Below are positions 32,880 to 42,193 of a DNA stretch of 64,000 nt, one piece after another. Position 1 is the stretch's first letter. Each line of letters starts with the position of its first letter. A program made the translations under genes and the position numbers. The notes beneath the pieces are model-generated. The model did not search any database. It was not told the origin of the DNA and saw only the letters and a list, made by a program, of their open reading frames with translations. Source of the DNA: an uncultured Pelagibacteraceae bacterium (lineage in GTDB: Bacteria; Pseudomonadota; Alphaproteobacteria; Pelagibacterales; Pelagibacteraceae); contig CACJQQ010000003.1 in NCBI GenBank assembly GCA_902595625.1, forward strand, positions 1 through 64,000, read 5' to 3'.

Positions 32880-32965
32880 ATATCCTCCTTTGTTAGCAAG
32901 GTTAATTATTGGCCCCAGTTGGCGACCAATACTTTAGATATAGTAATTGATTTTAAATTTTCAAG
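32880..32965 (-). promoter_or_regulatory. RpoH-like promoter and ROSE-like 5' UTR upstream of hsp20
   Basis: CTTGAAA-N15-CTATATCT promoter; ATTGGTC...GGCCAAT stem-loop; CCTTGCT-AACA-AAGGAGG anti-SD/SD hairpin next to ATG. Confidence 0.6.
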
Positions 32966-32969
32966 ATCT

Positions 32970-35054
32970 TTAGTTTAAAATTTTTGCAGACTTTAAAATA
33001 AAAGAATACTCTTCGGCTAATTCTGTGATTGCATTATCTCTTCCACTCATACCGCCATGACCAGCAGCTTCCATTTTACACTTTAGTAATTGAGTATTAT
33101 TATCAGTTTTAACATCTCTAAGTTTTGCAATATATTTTACAGGCTCAGAATAAAGAACACGGTTATCGAATAAAGATGTTGTAATTAATAAAGAAGGGTA
33201 ATCCTTTTTTTCAAGATTATTGTAGGGCGCGTAAGAAAGAATATATTCAAAATATTCTTTGCTCTTAATAGGATTTCCCCACAGTTCCCATTCAGCTGGT
33301 GTTAAGGGTAATTTATCATTCAACATTGTTGTCATTGTATCAACGAAAGGCACAAGAAGAAGCATTGAAAAAAATAAATCAGGTGCCATGTTGGCTACCG
33401 CACCGCCTGTAAGTCCACCAGCACTTCCACCATAAAAACAAAGTCCACCTTTATATGTATAGCGTTGTTCTATTAAATGATTTGCACAAGCGATGTAGTC
33501 TAAAAAAGTATTTTTTTTTAATTTCTTTTTTCCTTCTTCATGCCAAACATCACCAAGATCTCCACCACCTCTTATATGCGCTATGGCAAAAGTAATTCCT
33601 CTATCAACAAGACAAAATCTTGAAGCACTAAAAGATGGAGAGATGCTATGTTTGTAGGCGCCGTATGCATAAAGTAGCACTTTTGACTTTCCGTCCTGCT
33701 TAGCATTTTTTAATCTGACCAAACTTATAGGAATCATTCGTCCGTCATGAGACTTTGCTTTAATTCTTTCAACAACATATTTTTTAGGATCATGTCCTGA
33801 AGGGATTTCAGTTTCTTTTACTAATTTTTTTTCTTTTGAAACAATATCGTATTCATAAATCTTACCAGGCGTAGCCATACTTTCCCAACTTACTCTAATT
33901 TTTGTAGTATTCGTATCTTTTTGCATCAAAGAAGCTCCAGGAACACCTATTGCTTCGTCAGAAATTTTTATTTCTTCTTCTTTATTAGTTTTTATATTTC
34001 TTACATATAATTTAGAAATAGCATCAGATTTCTCCGCTCGTAAAATATAATCGTCTAGAAAATCTAAACCTCCAATCACTGTCTCTTTTTTGGCAGGTAA
34101 AAAAGTCTCAAGTTTATCAATTTGATCAGTTTTACATCTCAGTATTTTGTAATCTCTAGCATCTTCATTTGTATGCACATAAAAATAACCTTTCCAAGAG
34201 TCGAGAGAATATCTAACGTCTTTTTTTCTTTTTTTAAATAAAGTTGGTTTTATATCTACAGCATTAGATGAAAAATAATATTCTTCAGTTGTAATATGAT
34301 CTGAAGTTGAAATTATAAAAAACTTTTCATCAGATGAGAGACTTATTCCACAAGTAAAGGTCTCATCTTTTTCCTCAAATATAAGTTTATCTTCTTTTAT
34401 CGGTGTGCCTAGAACATGTTTAAAAATTTGCCTTGGTCTATGAAATTTATCTAACCTTGAATAAAAAAAACTTCTATTATCTAAAGACCATGTTATTCCT
34501 CCGCTAGTATTATCAATTATATCATTCTCATTTTTTCCAGTTCTTAAATCTCGTAAATAAATTGTATAATATTCAGATCCTTTTAAGTCTAAAGAATAGG
34601 CCATGTAATTATCACAATGTGAGGTGCTAACTGAACCAACACCAAAATATTCAGATCCATAATTTTTCTTTTCAAGGTCACCATCAAAATAAACTTCCTC
34701 TGGTTTAGAACCATCAATTAATTGTCTAATTCTTTTTCCATAATTTCCTTTGGCTTCTGTCTTGGCCCAATAAAAATATTTTTTATCTTTGAACTTTAAA
34801 GAGGTGTCGTCTAATTTAATTTTAGACTTTATCTCTTGAAACAAATTGTCTTGTAAATCTTTAACATCTTTAAAATAGTCTTCTGTAATTTTATTATTAG
34901 CACTTATGTAGTCTTTAACTTCCGGATCAAGTTTGTTTGCATCTTTCAACACTTCAAGGATATTAGGCTGATCAACCCAAGCATATTCATCAGTTAAAGT
35001 CAGATCGTGATACTTTTTCTCACTCTTAATTTTTTTAAGTTTTGGTATACTCAT
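32970..35054 (-). CDS. ptrB: Oligopeptidase B / prolyl oligopeptidase family S9A
   Basis: FYGGSAGGLTGGAVANMAPDLF; AHIRGGGDLG; 694 aa. Confidence 0.9.
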   Translation of the reverse strand: MSIPKLKKIKSEKKYHDLTLTDEYAWVDQPNILEVLKDANKLDPEVKDYISANNKITEDYFKDVKDLQDNLFQEIKSKIKLDDTSLKFKDKKYFYWAKTEAKGNYGKRIRQLIDGSKPEEVYFDGDLEKKNYGSEYFGVGSVSTSHCDNYMAYSLDLKGSEYYTIYLRDLRTGKNENDIIDNTSGGITWSLDNRSFFYSRLDKFHRPRQIFKHVLGTPIKEDKLIFEEKDETFTCGISLSSDEKFFIISTSDHITTEEYYFSSNAVDIKPTLFKKRKKDVRYSLDSWKGYFYVHTNEDARDYKILRCKTDQIDKLETFLPAKKETVIGGLDFLDDYILRAEKSDAISKLYVRNIKTNKEEEIKISDEAIGVPGASLMQKDTNTTKIRVSWESMATPGKIYEYDIVSKEKKLVKETEIPSGHDPKKYVVERIKAKSHDGRMIPISLVRLKNAKQDGKSKVLLYAYGAYKHSISPSFSASRFCLVDRGITFAIAHIRGGGDLGDVWHEEGKKKLKKNTFLDYIACANHLIEQRYTYKGGLCFYGGSAGGLTGGAVANMAPDLFFSMLLLVPFVDTMTTMLNDKLPLTPAEWELWGNPIKSKEYFEYILSYAPYNNLEKKDYPSLLITTSLFDNRVLYSEPVKYIAKLRDVKTDNNTQLLKCKMEAAGHGGMSGRDNAITELAEEYSFILKSAKILN

Positions 35055-35067
35055 ATTTGAAAATTAT

Positions 35068-35577
35068 ATGAATTTGTTTCTAATAGGAATTATCATCTTT
35101 GTCATTGTTTATTTATTTTTGAATTGGTTTGCTAGAACCAGTTCAAAAAAGATAGCTACTACAATTAAAAAAATTGCAGTTTATTTTTCATTAATTTTAG
35201 CTCTGCTCTTAACTATTGGTGGAAAATATATCTTTTCGCTTCCTTTTTTATTTGTAATTTTAAGTGGATTAAAAATAAAAGGTTTTACAGCTTTACAAAT
35301 GTTCCAGCTGTGGAGACTAATTCAATTTTTGAAAAATTCTGGGAGATTTTCACAAGGGCAGTTCGGTCAAACTCAAGGATCATCAAGTGTAACAAACGAT
35401 GAAGCTTATAAACTCCTTGGTTTAAAGAGAGGCTGCACCAAAGAAGATGTACTTAAAGCTGCAAATCAACTTCAAAAAAAGATTCATCCAGATATGAATA
35501 GAGACGTTAAAACTGAAAGATTAAGTCAACTCGTAAACGAAGCAAAAGAGAAAATAATTAAAACTGATTTTAGTTAA
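35068..35577 (+). CDS. Membrane protein with C-terminal DnaJ-like domain
   Basis: N-terminal TM segments; DEAYKLLGL...KKIHPDMN (HPD). Confidence 0.8.
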   Translation: MNLFLIGIIIFVIVYLFLNWFARTSSKKIATTIKKIAVYFSLILALLLTIGGKYIFSLPFLFVILSGLKIKGFTALQMFQLWRLIQFLKNSGRFSQGQFGQTQGSSSVTNDEAYKLLGLKRGCTKEDVLKAANQLQKKIHPDMNRDVKTERLSQLVNEAKEKIIKTDFS

Positions 35578-36530
35578 CTTAAAAGCTGTATCGATTCATT
35601 AAAAACCTTCTCAAAAGAAATTTTATCTGCACCTAAAGTATCATGTGTCGTGGTTTCCTCTGTTTCACCATCGGGCAAAATTACTTCAATATTTTTTGAG
35701 TATTTACCATAAGCTTGAACCGGACTATCCATAAATAGCGCTAAAGACTTTACACCTAAGGCTGATGATATATGTAACCAACCAGTATCATTACCAATAT
35801 AAAGATCGCAGTTTTTAATAATGGGTAATGTTTCGCTTATTTTAAAGTCTTTAAATGAAATACAGTTGTTTGAAAGTTCTGAGTTAAGAAATTGATCAAT
35901 TAAGTCTTTATCATTTCTACCTGCGGCTAAATAAAATTTTGAAGGTATTCTTTGGTTAATATTAATACAGAGCTTTATAAAGTTTTTGATATCCCATCGT
36001 TTAGTAGGACCACTAGCTGATATGCCTAAACAAATGTGTTTGTACTCGTTAGAAAATCTTTGTTTTGTTTTATTTACTTTATCACCACTTATTATAAGCT
36101 CTGGTTGTGTGGATACAATCTCTCCTAATTCATTTTCTGTAAAAATTTTAGCAGATGTTACAACATTATCTTTTTTTCTAAACAATGGATATTGAGAGAT
36201 ACTTTTTATTCCAGCTATCTTAGAAATTAATAAGTATCTTAAAGAGCTATTAAAGATAAAAACTTTATCAAATTTTTTTAATTTAAGATCTTTACCTAAT
36301 TTAAAGAACCCTGAAAGACCATCATGCGTTCCAGAATTATTTTTTGTTCTATCCAATATTAAAATTTCTTTAATATGTTTATCCTCAGCTAAAAGTTGAT
36401 TGGCACGAGAATTCTCTTTTACTAGAATTGACACAGCTGTTTGATATTTTTTCGAAATAGCATGAATATATGGCAAATAAATTACCATATCTCCCATACC
36501 AATTTTTGGTTGAATTACTAAAACTTTCAT
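35574..36530 (-). CDS. Glycosyltransferase family 9 (heptosyltransferase-like)
   Basis: IQPKIGMGDMVIYLPYIHAI; CDLYIGNDTGWLHISSALG. Confidence 0.8.
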   Translation of the reverse strand: MKVLVIQPKIGMGDMVIYLPYIHAISKKYQTAVSILVKENSRANQLLAEDKHIKEILILDRTKNNSGTHDGLSGFFKLGKDLKLKKFDKVFIFNSSLRYLLISKIAGIKSISQYPLFRKKDNVVTSAKIFTENELGEIVSTQPELIISGDKVNKTKQRFSNEYKHICLGISASGPTKRWDIKNFIKLCININQRIPSKFYLAAGRNDKDLIDQFLNSELSNNCISFKDFKISETLPIIKNCDLYIGNDTGWLHISSALGVKSLALFMDSPVQAYGKYSKNIEVILPDGETEETTTHDTLGADKISFEKVFNESIQLLS

Positions 36531-36577
36531 TTTTAAATTTAATAATATAACTTAGACAGAATAATTTAGGTAAGATT

Positions 36578-37462
36578 ATGATTAAAAAAGGAGTATTCGC
36601 AGCTGGATTAAGTGTTCTTAAGGCCGATAGAACCCTGAATATTGATGCAACGATTAATCATGCAAGTGAAGCCATTCAAAGCGGCTTACATGGAGTTTTC
36701 TTTTTTGGTTCAACAGGTCAAAGCCAATTAATTTCAACAAATGAAAAGAAAGAACTTATAGCTAAAATTTCCAGTCATAAGTTAAGAAAACAATTTTTTT
36801 TAGGAACTGGAAATAATTCTCTTAATGAAAATATTGATCTAATTAAGTATGGAATGGAATACGACTTTAGAGAGTTTTTAATTATGCCGCCAGCATATTA
36901 CAAAGGGAATACAGATGAAGGAGTCTTTGATTTCTATTCAAGATTAATTACGGCAATTCCTAAAGTAAAAATTATTCTTTATAATTTTGAAAAACTAAGT
37001 GGTTACAAATTTTCAGCTGAAATGGTGACTAAGCTTGTTAAAGATTTTCCAGAAAATATTATTGGATGTAAAGACTCTAGTTATAATTTATTTGAAAAAT
37101 TGAAGTTGCCAAATTTTTTAATGTTTCCAGGTTCAGAGGCAAAACTTTTAAAAGGTCTAGAACTTGGTTGTTCAGGTTGTATATCAGCTGTAACTAATGT
37201 TACACATTCTTTAGCTAGAAAAGTTTTTGATGACTTTGAAAATAAAGTTTCACAATCTAAAAATGAAAAATTAATTAATGTAAGAGAAACATTTGATCAA
37301 TTTAATTTGATATCAGCTCTTCATAGTTATTTATCGATTAAAGATGAAAAGTTTGAAAACATTTTACCGCCGTTGGTTTTATTATCCCAAGCGAAAAAGA
37401 AGGAACTTATTGATAAATTAAATAAATTAGAATTTGTGACAGAAAAAAACTTGGCAGCATAA
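36578..37462 (+). CDS. Dihydrodipicolinate synthase family protein (DapA-like)
   Basis: HGVFFFGSTGQSQLIS; IILYNFEK; GCKDSS Schiff-base Lys motif. Confidence 0.8.
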   Translation: MIKKGVFAAGLSVLKADRTLNIDATINHASEAIQSGLHGVFFFGSTGQSQLISTNEKKELIAKISSHKLRKQFFLGTGNNSLNENIDLIKYGMEYDFREFLIMPPAYYKGNTDEGVFDFYSRLITAIPKVKIILYNFEKLSGYKFSAEMVTKLVKDFPENIIGCKDSSYNLFEKLKLPNFLMFPGSEAKLLKGLELGCSGCISAVTNVTHSLARKVFDDFENKVSQSKNEKLINVRETFDQFNLISALHSYLSIKDEKFENILPPLVLLSQAKKKELIDKLNKLEFVTEKNLAA

Positions 37463-37465
37463 GTT

Positions 37466-38671
37466 ATGATATTAGCAAGAATATTTACAAAAATTTATAA
37501 AGAGGGTGGAATTATTTTAGTAGATGCAAAAGGACAAAAATATATTTGCGGTAATCCAAGTAAAGAAAAACCAATTACTGTGAAACTTCTTAAAGATAAT
37601 CTTAGCTGGAAGTTATTATTAGATCCTGAACTTGAGTTTCCAGAAGCATATATGAGAAATGAAATTGAAATAGAAAATGCTTCAATGAAAGATTTCTTAA
37701 TGGATCTTGTAAAAAATTTAGGTCGAGGTGAAATCTCAACGACAAGTTTAATTGCTAAAAAAATGTTTCAAGTATGGAGAACAGTAACGAATTTTAATTT
37801 ACCAGGAAAATCGAGAAAAAATGTTGAACATCATTATGATATTGGAGGAGCTAGAGGTGAAAAACTCTATGATATTTTCTTAGATAAAAATCATAGATTA
37901 TATTCGTGCGCGTATTGGAAAAATGACACTAAATCCTTAGAAGAAGCTCAACAAAATAAAATAGATCATATTGTTAAAAAGTTAGACATTAAAGAAGGAC
38001 AAAAAATTTTAGAAGTTGGTTGCGGCTGGGGTGGTATGGCTTTTGAAATCGCAAAACAAAAAGGATGCGAGGTGACTGGAATTACTCTCAGTAAAAATCA
38101 ATTTGAATACTGTAAACGTAAAGCAAAAGAATTAAATTTAGATAACCAAGTTAAATTTGAGCTTATTGATTACAGAGAAGCAAAAGGAAAGTATGATAGG
38201 ATTTTTTCTGTGGGCATGTTCGAACATGTTGGTAGAAAATTTTACCATACTTTTTTTAAATCAATGAATGAACTACTCAAAGATGATGGAATATTTTTAT
38301 TACATACTATCGGAGTAGTAGATAAACCCTCAGCACCTAATAAGTTTATAAACAAGTACATATTTCCAGGTGGAGTTTGTCCTTCATTTAGTCAAATAAT
38401 AAATCCAATAGAAAAGACTGGTTTGATTGTAGCTGATACAGAAACATTAATTAGGCATTATGATAAAACTTTAGAAAGTTGGTTAGAGCGGTTTTTAGAA
38501 AAGAAAAATGAAGTTAAAGATTTATTTGATGAAAGATTTGTAAAAATGTTCGAATTTTACATGGCAAGTTGTGCAGCAGCGTTCAGATATAGAGATCTTG
38601 TTGTTTTTCAATTACAAATTGTCAAGAACTTTCAATCAGCCCACTCTACGCGAGACTATATTTATTCTTAA
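37466..38671 (+). CDS. cfa: Cyclopropane-fatty-acyl-phospholipid synthase family methyltransferase
   Basis: VEHHYDIGG, LEVGCGWGGMAFEIA, SVGMFEHVG, RHYDKTLESW. Confidence 0.92.
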   Translation: MILARIFTKIYKEGGIILVDAKGQKYICGNPSKEKPITVKLLKDNLSWKLLLDPELEFPEAYMRNEIEIENASMKDFLMDLVKNLGRGEISTTSLIAKKMFQVWRTVTNFNLPGKSRKNVEHHYDIGGARGEKLYDIFLDKNHRLYSCAYWKNDTKSLEEAQQNKIDHIVKKLDIKEGQKILEVGCGWGGMAFEIAKQKGCEVTGITLSKNQFEYCKRKAKELNLDNQVKFELIDYREAKGKYDRIFSVGMFEHVGRKFYHTFFKSMNELLKDDGIFLLHTIGVVDKPSAPNKFINKYIFPGGVCPSFSQIINPIEKTGLIVADTETLIRHYDKTLESWLERFLEKKNEVKDLFDERFVKMFEFYMASCAAAFRYRDLVVFQLQIVKNFQSAHSTRDYIYS

Positions 38672-38697
38672 AAAGTGCTATTTAATAAATAGCAGGC

Positions 38698-39924
38698 ATG
38701 AAAAAGAAGAAAAAAAAACCTATAAAGGTTAAGAGAAAAAAGCAAAAAAAACCCTTAATTCGAAGATTTAAAAATAAAAGAAAAAAAATAAAAAATAAGA
38801 AAATTCTAAAAAGGAAAAAATCAAAAAGACCAGTAAAGAAAAAAACAAGAAGTAAAGTTAAAGTAAAATTAAAGAAAAATCTTAAATTAAAGAAAAGAAA
38901 TAAAAATCCTCAAAAAACAAGAGCAATAGTTTCAGGCTTACTAAGACTAAATGATAAAGTTAAATCTATATTTAGATTTAATATAAATTTAGATCAAACT
39001 TTACAGGCATTCTTTACAGGTATTTCTAATAAAGTTTCAGGAATCAGAAAAATAATTTTAGAAGAGCGAGAAAAACAAAAGAAAATAAAATTAAAGCTTA
39101 TGGAACAGGAGAAAAAAGATGCTCAAAAAAGATTACTTGAGCAAGAAAAATTAGCTTTAGAGGCAAAAAGAAATGAGCTTAAAGAAGAACAAAAACTTGA
39201 AAAAGAAAGAAAACTGGATTTACAAAGATTTATAAAATTAGAACAGGCTGAACTCAGAAAAGAAAGAGCTGAGAAACAAAGGCAATTTTTAGAGCAAATT
39301 AAATTGGAGAAAAAAATAGATCTTTTTAGAAAAAGGGAAGAATTAGAAATCAAAAATCTTGAAAAATATGTTTTAAGTCAACAAAGAGAGTCTTACGAAG
39401 AAGTTCAACAACGTATTGATAAAATAAAAGAAAAATACAAGTTAATTAGAGAGCAAAAAATAAATGAAGCAATAAGAGAAAGAGTTGCAAGTTTAGGTAT
39501 TAAAGTAGAAGAAACTGATGATAAAGCAACGTTATTAGAGAAAGAGAGAGTTTATAACGAAGAAAGAGAAAAGATTGAATACGCCCTTGAAAGTTTTTAT
39601 CGGTCAGCTCACAGTTTGTGTTTTCAATTAAATAAAAAATATATTCCAAAATATTTAAGTATCATTAGATGCATTGATAAAAGATTTGAAACAGGAGAAA
39701 TTTATATAAAATGGGATGACGCAATTGAAGCTGATTGGTTAATTTTAATTTATATAAAAAATAATTCTCCAGATGAAGGAATAATAATTGAAGACAAAAC
39801 CGATACTGAACATCATACAACACATGAATTTAAACCAAACGAAATATTTAAAGCTTCAGATGTAATGGTAGATGCTTTAACAAAGTTATTAGACAGTGAA
39901 AGAAATAAGAGAAAGGTTAGTTAA
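38698..39924 (+). CDS. Uncharacterised protein: extremely Lys/Arg-rich N-terminus, long charged coiled coil, C-terminal globular region
   Basis: MKKKKKKPIKVKRKKQKKPLIRRFKNKRKK...; open 408-codon frame. Confidence 0.75.
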   Translation: MKKKKKKPIKVKRKKQKKPLIRRFKNKRKKIKNKKILKRKKSKRPVKKKTRSKVKVKLKKNLKLKKRNKNPQKTRAIVSGLLRLNDKVKSIFRFNINLDQTLQAFFTGISNKVSGIRKIILEEREKQKKIKLKLMEQEKKDAQKRLLEQEKLALEAKRNELKEEQKLEKERKLDLQRFIKLEQAELRKERAEKQRQFLEQIKLEKKIDLFRKREELEIKNLEKYVLSQQRESYEEVQQRIDKIKEKYKLIREQKINEAIRERVASLGIKVEETDDKATLLEKERVYNEEREKIEYALESFYRSAHSLCFQLNKKYIPKYLSIIRCIDKRFETGEIYIKWDDAIEADWLILIYIKNNSPDEGIIIEDKTDTEHHTTHEFKPNEIFKASDVMVDALTKLLDSERNKRKVS

Positions 39925-40969
39925 TTATTTGATTTAATTTTTTAACTTCCCCAATTTTAAAAATAATAGCGTCATCTTTACTGAAACCATATTTTTCCGC
40001 CCCAGCTTTAAATCTTTTTGGTGGTTCCATGATTGGTTCCAAAGATAACACTACTGTGCCCCAGTGCATCCCTATTATTTTTTTACTTTTTAAATCTTTA
40101 GATATTTGTAAAGCTTCTTCTGGATTGGTGTGATAAACTGATTTATCTTTAACTGGCATCATAGGATAAAAATTATATGCACCAATATTTATAAACGTTA
40201 AATCTATAGGTCCAAATTTATTTCCTAGATCTTTATAGATATTTCCATACCCAGTATCACAAGCAAATAAAATTTTCTTTCCTTTGTACTCAATTAAAAA
40301 ATTGCCCCACAATGTTTTATTCATGTCCCAGACTCCTCTACGTGACCAGTGAACTGCCGGTAATAGAGTTACTTTGACATCTTTGTTAACTTGAATTTCT
40401 TGATACCAGTCTAATTCATTTACATCTTTATAATTTCTAAAATATTTTCCAAGTTTTAGCGGAACAATAACTTTTGATTTTTTGAAAGGGAAGTTTCTTA
40501 TAGTAGAGGCATCTTGATGATCATAATGATTGTGCGTTAAAAGAAATAAATCTACTGGTGGAATTTCATCAAGATTTACAGCTGGTGGAATGTATCTTTT
40601 TGGACCAAAAATTAATGGACCGGTGTTTTTTGAAAAAACAGGATCAGTTATAATTGTGGTATCTCCTAACTTAATTAAGAAAGTCGCATGACCTATCCAA
40701 GCGATGTAATCATTATTTTGATTGTTTTTGAGATCCTCTAAAACCTTTGTTTTAGGAATAACGTGATCATTCGGAATTTCAATTTTTATTTTTTTTCTTT
40801 CTTCATTAAAGATTTTATAAGACCACTTAACATTGGGATCTCTTTCAGGTGATCCTTCAGGATTTCTAAAGGTTCCATCAGGTAAGTGGTGATAAGGTCG
40901 TTTTTCCATTGCAGTAAGCTCAATATTAAAAAAAAGAATAATTAGCAGAAATGATGATAATTTTTTCAT
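39917..40969 (-). CDS. Secreted metallo-beta-lactamase-fold hydrolase (UlaG/NAPE-PLD-like)
   Basis: Signal peptide; LTHNHYDHQD; FACDTGYGNI; GMHWGT. Confidence 0.85.
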   Translation of the reverse strand: MKKLSSFLLIILFFNIELTAMEKRPYHHLPDGTFRNPEGSPERDPNVKWSYKIFNEERKKIKIEIPNDHVIPKTKVLEDLKNNQNNDYIAWIGHATFLIKLGDTTIITDPVFSKNTGPLIFGPKRYIPPAVNLDEIPPVDLFLLTHNHYDHQDASTIRNFPFKKSKVIVPLKLGKYFRNYKDVNELDWYQEIQVNKDVKVTLLPAVHWSRRGVWDMNKTLWGNFLIEYKGKKILFACDTGYGNIYKDLGNKFGPIDLTFINIGAYNFYPMMPVKDKSVYHTNPEEALQISKDLKSKKIIGMHWGTVVLSLEPIMEPPKRFKAGAEKYGFSKDDAIIFKIGEVKKLNQIIN

Positions 40970-40977
40970 TATTTCTT

Positions 40978-41148
40978 TTAATATTTTTCTCTAGTTTTGT
41001 TGTTAATTTTATTCCCATATTCTTTTATATTATCCCACTCATTTTTGTTATTTTTTTCTTTTTTTTCAGCTTTATAGGAGACAATTAAAGGAAGAACAAT
41101 TAGAGCTAAAACGATTATGATACAAGCAATAATAAGGGGTAAATTCAT
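40978..41148 (-). CDS. Small single-TM protein (start at 41148)
   Basis: MNLPLIIACIIIVLALIVLPLIVSYKAEKKEK; SD AAGGGG directly upstream. Confidence 0.6.
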   Translation of the reverse strand: MNLPLIIACIIIVLALIVLPLIVSYKAEKKEKNNKNEWDNIKEYGNKINNKTREKY

Positions 41149-41188
41149 ACCCCTTAATAACATAAATTATTTTAATTTAAATAATTAT

Positions 41189-41386
41189 TTAGCTGTCTAG
41201 ACAATTTGACTTATTAATTCTTTTGTCAAAATCTTTTCGAGCTTCTTTACTTACTATCCAAACATAAGAAGATTCTTGTAATTGGTCAGCATCAGCAACT
41301 GTACAACGTTTTCCAATTTTAGCTACACTTCCGCCTGAACAGTTAGTTAACAAAAGCAATAAAGTTATAATAGATAATGTTTTCAT
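41189..41386 (-). CDS. Small lipoprotein
   Basis: Signal peptide with lipobox LLTNC. Confidence 0.65.
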   Translation of the reverse strand: MKTLSIITLLLLLTNCSGGSVAKIGKRCTVADADQLQESSYVWIVSKEARKDFDKRINKSNCLDS

Positions 41387-41494
41387 AGTTTAAAATTAAT
41401 CAAAAATTCTGCGCATTGCTTGGCATAAATTGGTCAAAAAAAAGAAAATTTATCTTTATTGAAATGAAACTTTTTAAGGATTATTGTCAGTTTT

Positions 41495-41887
41495 ATGGCA
41501 GACCATATTTACAAAACAAAAGTTTATTATGAAGACACTGATGCTGGAGGCATCGTTTATTATGCAAGGTATTTACATTTTATTGAACGTGCACGAACAG
41601 AAATGATATATGATCATTTAAAACTTAACCATAAACAGCTTAGAGATCAATTTAATGCAATTTTTGTGGTTAGAGAATGCAATATTAAATACCTTAAATC
41701 TGCAAATTTTGAGGACCATTTACAGGTCAAAACGAAGGTCATAAAAAAATCACCTGTAAGACTTAACTTATTACAAGAAGTTTCTAGAGATAATGAAACA
41801 CTAGTTACAGCACAGGTTGAATTAGCAGTTATAGACAGCAATGGGTCTGTAAGTAAACTAACGAAGGATTTATTAGAAAAAATATAA
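41495..41887 (+). CDS. ybgC: YbgC-like acyl-CoA thioesterase (hotdog fold)
   Basis: VYYEDTDAGGIVYYARYLHFIERARTE. Confidence 0.92.
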   Translation: MADHIYKTKVYYEDTDAGGIVYYARYLHFIERARTEMIYDHLKLNHKQLRDQFNAIFVVRECNIKYLKSANFEDHLQVKTKVIKKSPVRLNLLQEVSRDNETLVTAQVELAVIDSNGSVSKLTKDLLEKI

Positions 41888-41994
41888 ATTTGACCAATAG
41901 CAGCCAAATCTTTGCCTAAATTTGTAGCTAAATTCAAACCAAGTTTGCAATTTTAGCATTACTTAAATCACTCAAAATAAACTAAAAGGGAAAT

Positions 41995-42114
41995 ATGAAA
42001 TTAAAAGCACTTAAAAAAAGTAAAAACAAATCTACTAATAAAAATTTAAGAAGAGTTTCTTTATTCGAGCTTCAAAACTCGCCAAAAGCTTTACTTTTTA
42101 GAGCAAGAGCTTAA
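41995..42114 (+). CDS. Small basic ORF, 39 aa, not in supplied track
   Basis: MKLKALKKSKNKSTNKNLRRVSLFELQNSPKALLFRARA*; AAAGGGA upstream; own terminator. Confidence 0.6.
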   Translation: MKLKALKKSKNKSTNKNLRRVSLFELQNSPKALLFRARA

Positions 42115-42138
42115 AAACTTTCCTCCAAAACTATTTAG

Positions 42139-42168
42139 TGGCCTAATGCACATTAGGCCATTGTTTTT
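42139..42168 (+). terminator. Rho-independent terminator
   Basis: Perfect IR TGGCCTAATG/CATTAGGCCA followed by TTGTTTTT. Confidence 0.85.
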
Positions 42169-42193
42169 AGAGCCATAATTGTTAAATTAATCT

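Noticed and set aside
39123-39353. Antisense Ser/Phe/Leu-rich ORF opposite the coiled coil gene
   Set aside because: Direct consequence of Lys/Glu-rich codons on the other strand.
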